Source of the DNA: Armatimonadota bacterium
GTDB lineage: Bacteria > Armatimonadota > HRBIN16
Assembly (NCBI GenBank): GCA_026003175.1
Contig: BPGT01000001.1
Location: 596,839 to 660,838 of the forward strand
Length of the DNA stretch: 64,000 nucleotides
Reading direction: 5' to 3'
Positions 63,701-64,000 of this stretch are shown in pieces. The first letter of the stretch is position 1, and each line of letters opens with the position of its first letter. Under the pieces are notes generated by a model. It saw nothing but the letters and a program-made list of their open reading frames with translations. It ran no database searches and had not been told where the DNA came from. The position numbers and the translations under genes are program-made.

Positions 63701-64000
63701 ACTTCACGATACAAACCAGTCCAGAGTAGACCCATTCTGGACATTGACCGGATACTTCAACGCAATTCGCGAACTGGGTGGTGCCCGCGCTCTGTACCGG
63801 CAGGACATACCCCAGCGTTTGCAGGACATAGCGAACATGGAGAGAAGGGAGCCGAGACAAGTAGACGATACGAAAGTTCAGGAGCTCTCCAGCCGCACTC
63901 CGTCCGGTCATCTACCGGCAGTACTTGAAGCACTGGAAAGGCAGTGCCCTGATGCACCAGAGGCACTGTTTACCACTTCAATGTTTGGCACCGGTGTCGA
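60699..64000 (+). CDS. drmA: DISARM helicase DrmA-like protein, 5' part (open at the right edge)
   Basis: From ATG 60699 the frame stays open to the window end: 1100 codons, no stop. AGGAGG is 12 bases upstream, and the start overlaps the glycosylase by 23 bases. The beginning MREMFVTELVKDVLGPRGG and SPLSEYITGVLTPREEP is of the DrmA type. The helicase core has Walker A PTGAGKT at 468-474, an inserted Cys region (NCPACN and CPNPNC), the DEAH-like DELH at 884-887 in LQDELHLIEGPLGGLVGIYE, and motif III-like STATI at 921-925. The end SMFGTGV precedes the missing motifs V and VI. DISARM class 2 has drmA, drmB, drmC, drmE and a cytosine methylase. The partners drmB and drmC would lie to the right, outside the window. 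Confidence 0.82.
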   Translation, partial: MREMFVTELVKDVLGPRGGRCETLPQSPLSEYITGVLTPREEPERDIDATADLPAEGYTGEAEDESMDTDILSPLLLSPVLDPQSRPHSIGLSFTVESDGVPEIEVCITWARYFLYRKDSPDKQGKEWKRKPRFSIQRIQCQAQPQELWIDEQGNLCNDGCAEISLYVRCKQMKDSTSVIMLYLINRMRVQNKEDVQDEEKKQFFTECCVFQPQIRVKCLSGTRIVPRITSLSSDEEEQRLHFLYRDYPVLARGYLCSAVWKEIDPEVKVENPDLDFPDAQKQPPFYWVDGELLPEDDRRRFSPPDVRTEFVPLYPVQAPLLEWRGEYGPAPETRADNLAELWEPQQIEEGLQPLVDGYRKWICRLRDEANSLQPDERRIADNLLDECDRVAERIQKGIDLLRNDDDVRLSFCFAMKAMAVQAGWPKGSGRKALEWHPFQLAFILMCLDSVANPESHDREVCDLLWVPTGAGKTEAYLALAAFTMAYRRRRALKREKGDRTGAGVAVISRYTLRLLTIQQFRRTLKMVTACEYLRVYGLGKNKSVGWRPEKCSSMTDNFIWGSSRFSAGLWVGGGVTPNRLLKTWGGGRDIYGAVEILTGKKGEGEPAQVLNCPACNTLLAFSELPEGEHILYYVVSKLPSDPQSRSLPQQSTFQATIREVHILSSGFKTLEVHLSCEQKVTADEVDRWWKEEVEKWLGQSGGSGAFARASRPGYFVRSYDKKSGNLECYDFDIYCPNPNCPLHIPWVEGSPMGDYQAYQNTNVRLWKLPDGNRNIYPQDPFRRESSCYSDRVPIPAYTVDEQVYHRCPSIVIATVDKFARLAFEPRASALFGNVSHYHCIRGYYRPCAHSEGNREHPSPVGTKNARNYISIPPPDPPDLILQDELHLIEGPLGGLVGIYETAVDFLCSGTGNHSPKYIASTATIRRAQEQVRSLFSRTLQIFPPPGLRVDDSFFIHFTRGHPLRDKNPGRLYVGICAPGRGPLTPVVRIWARLLHTAQCLLHDTNQSRVDPFWTLTGYFNAIRELGGARALYRQDIPQRLQDIANMERREPRQVDDTKVQELSSRTPSGHLPAVLEALERQCPDAPEALFTTSMFGTGV

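Noticed and set aside
60699-64000. A Druantia-type or other DUF1998 helicase
   Set aside because: The motif LQDELHLIEGPLGG with the N-terminal LGPRGG region fits DrmA better, but the missing C-terminal part leaves some doubt.
1-64000. tRNA, rRNA, CRISPR arrays, transposases and phage genes
   Set aside because: I scanned the gaps and saw no cloverleaf, no regular direct-repeat array and no transposase motif.

Overview
The window looks like a chromosomal segment of a moderately GC-rich, probably thermophilic member of the Armatimonadota. This is inferred, not proven. The pointers are prepilin-like proteins with the [19 protein letters not shown]...[11 protein letters not shown] signature, giant secreted beta-propeller proteins beside type IV pilus genes, Uma2-family genes, and small palindromic intergenic repeats. 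Both ends cut genes: an EF-G-like gene on the left and a large helicase gene on the right.

Layout. (1) 1-11974: translation and core genes on the + strand: an EF-G paralogue, rpsN(Z)-rpsH-rplF-rplR-rpsE-rpmD-rplO-secY-adk-map-infA-rpmJ-rpsM-rpsK-rpsD-rpoA-rplQ-truA-rplM-rpsI. An internal promoter lies before rpmJ. (2) 11975-25330: carbohydrate and accessory metabolism. It holds a GH38 alpha-mannosidase, a minus-strand catabolic-looking operon (two Gfo/Idh/MocA oxidoreductases, a DapA-family aldolase, a nitrilase), rsmG with a GIY-YIG gene, and a GH30 glycosidase divergent from a LacI-type regulator. The regulator's consensus promoter is flanked by two exact, inverted operator copies. A secreted pseudopilin-like protein and a tiny membrane protein follow. 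(3) 25331-33251: an SLBB export-type protein, a lipoprotein serpin, greA-lysS, and ruvX-mltG-yqeG-aroE. (4) 33252-58819: a type IV pilus and surface-protein block. It holds pilB, pilT, a frameshifted pilC, pilD, three pseudopilins and a PilX-like protein, one decayed and one intact Uma2 gene, and two very large exported proteins (about 1514 and 2273 residues) with PQQ/NHL-type propellers and golvesin-like domains. (5) 58877-64000: a lower-GC accessory island.

The island is the main discovery. A C5-cytosine DNA methyltransferase, an HhH-GPD [4Fe-4S] DNA glycosylase resembling the archaeal thymine/G-mismatch glycosylase Mig, and a DrmA-like DISARM helicase overlap one another end to start. The helicase is open to the right edge. 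This reads as a class-2-like DISARM anti-phage system that carries its own repair enzyme for deaminated 5-methylcytosine. A short minus-strand coding remnant at 58877-58980, with host-like codon use, suggests that the island interrupted a resident gene.

No tRNA, rRNA, CRISPR array or insertion-sequence transposase was recognised.
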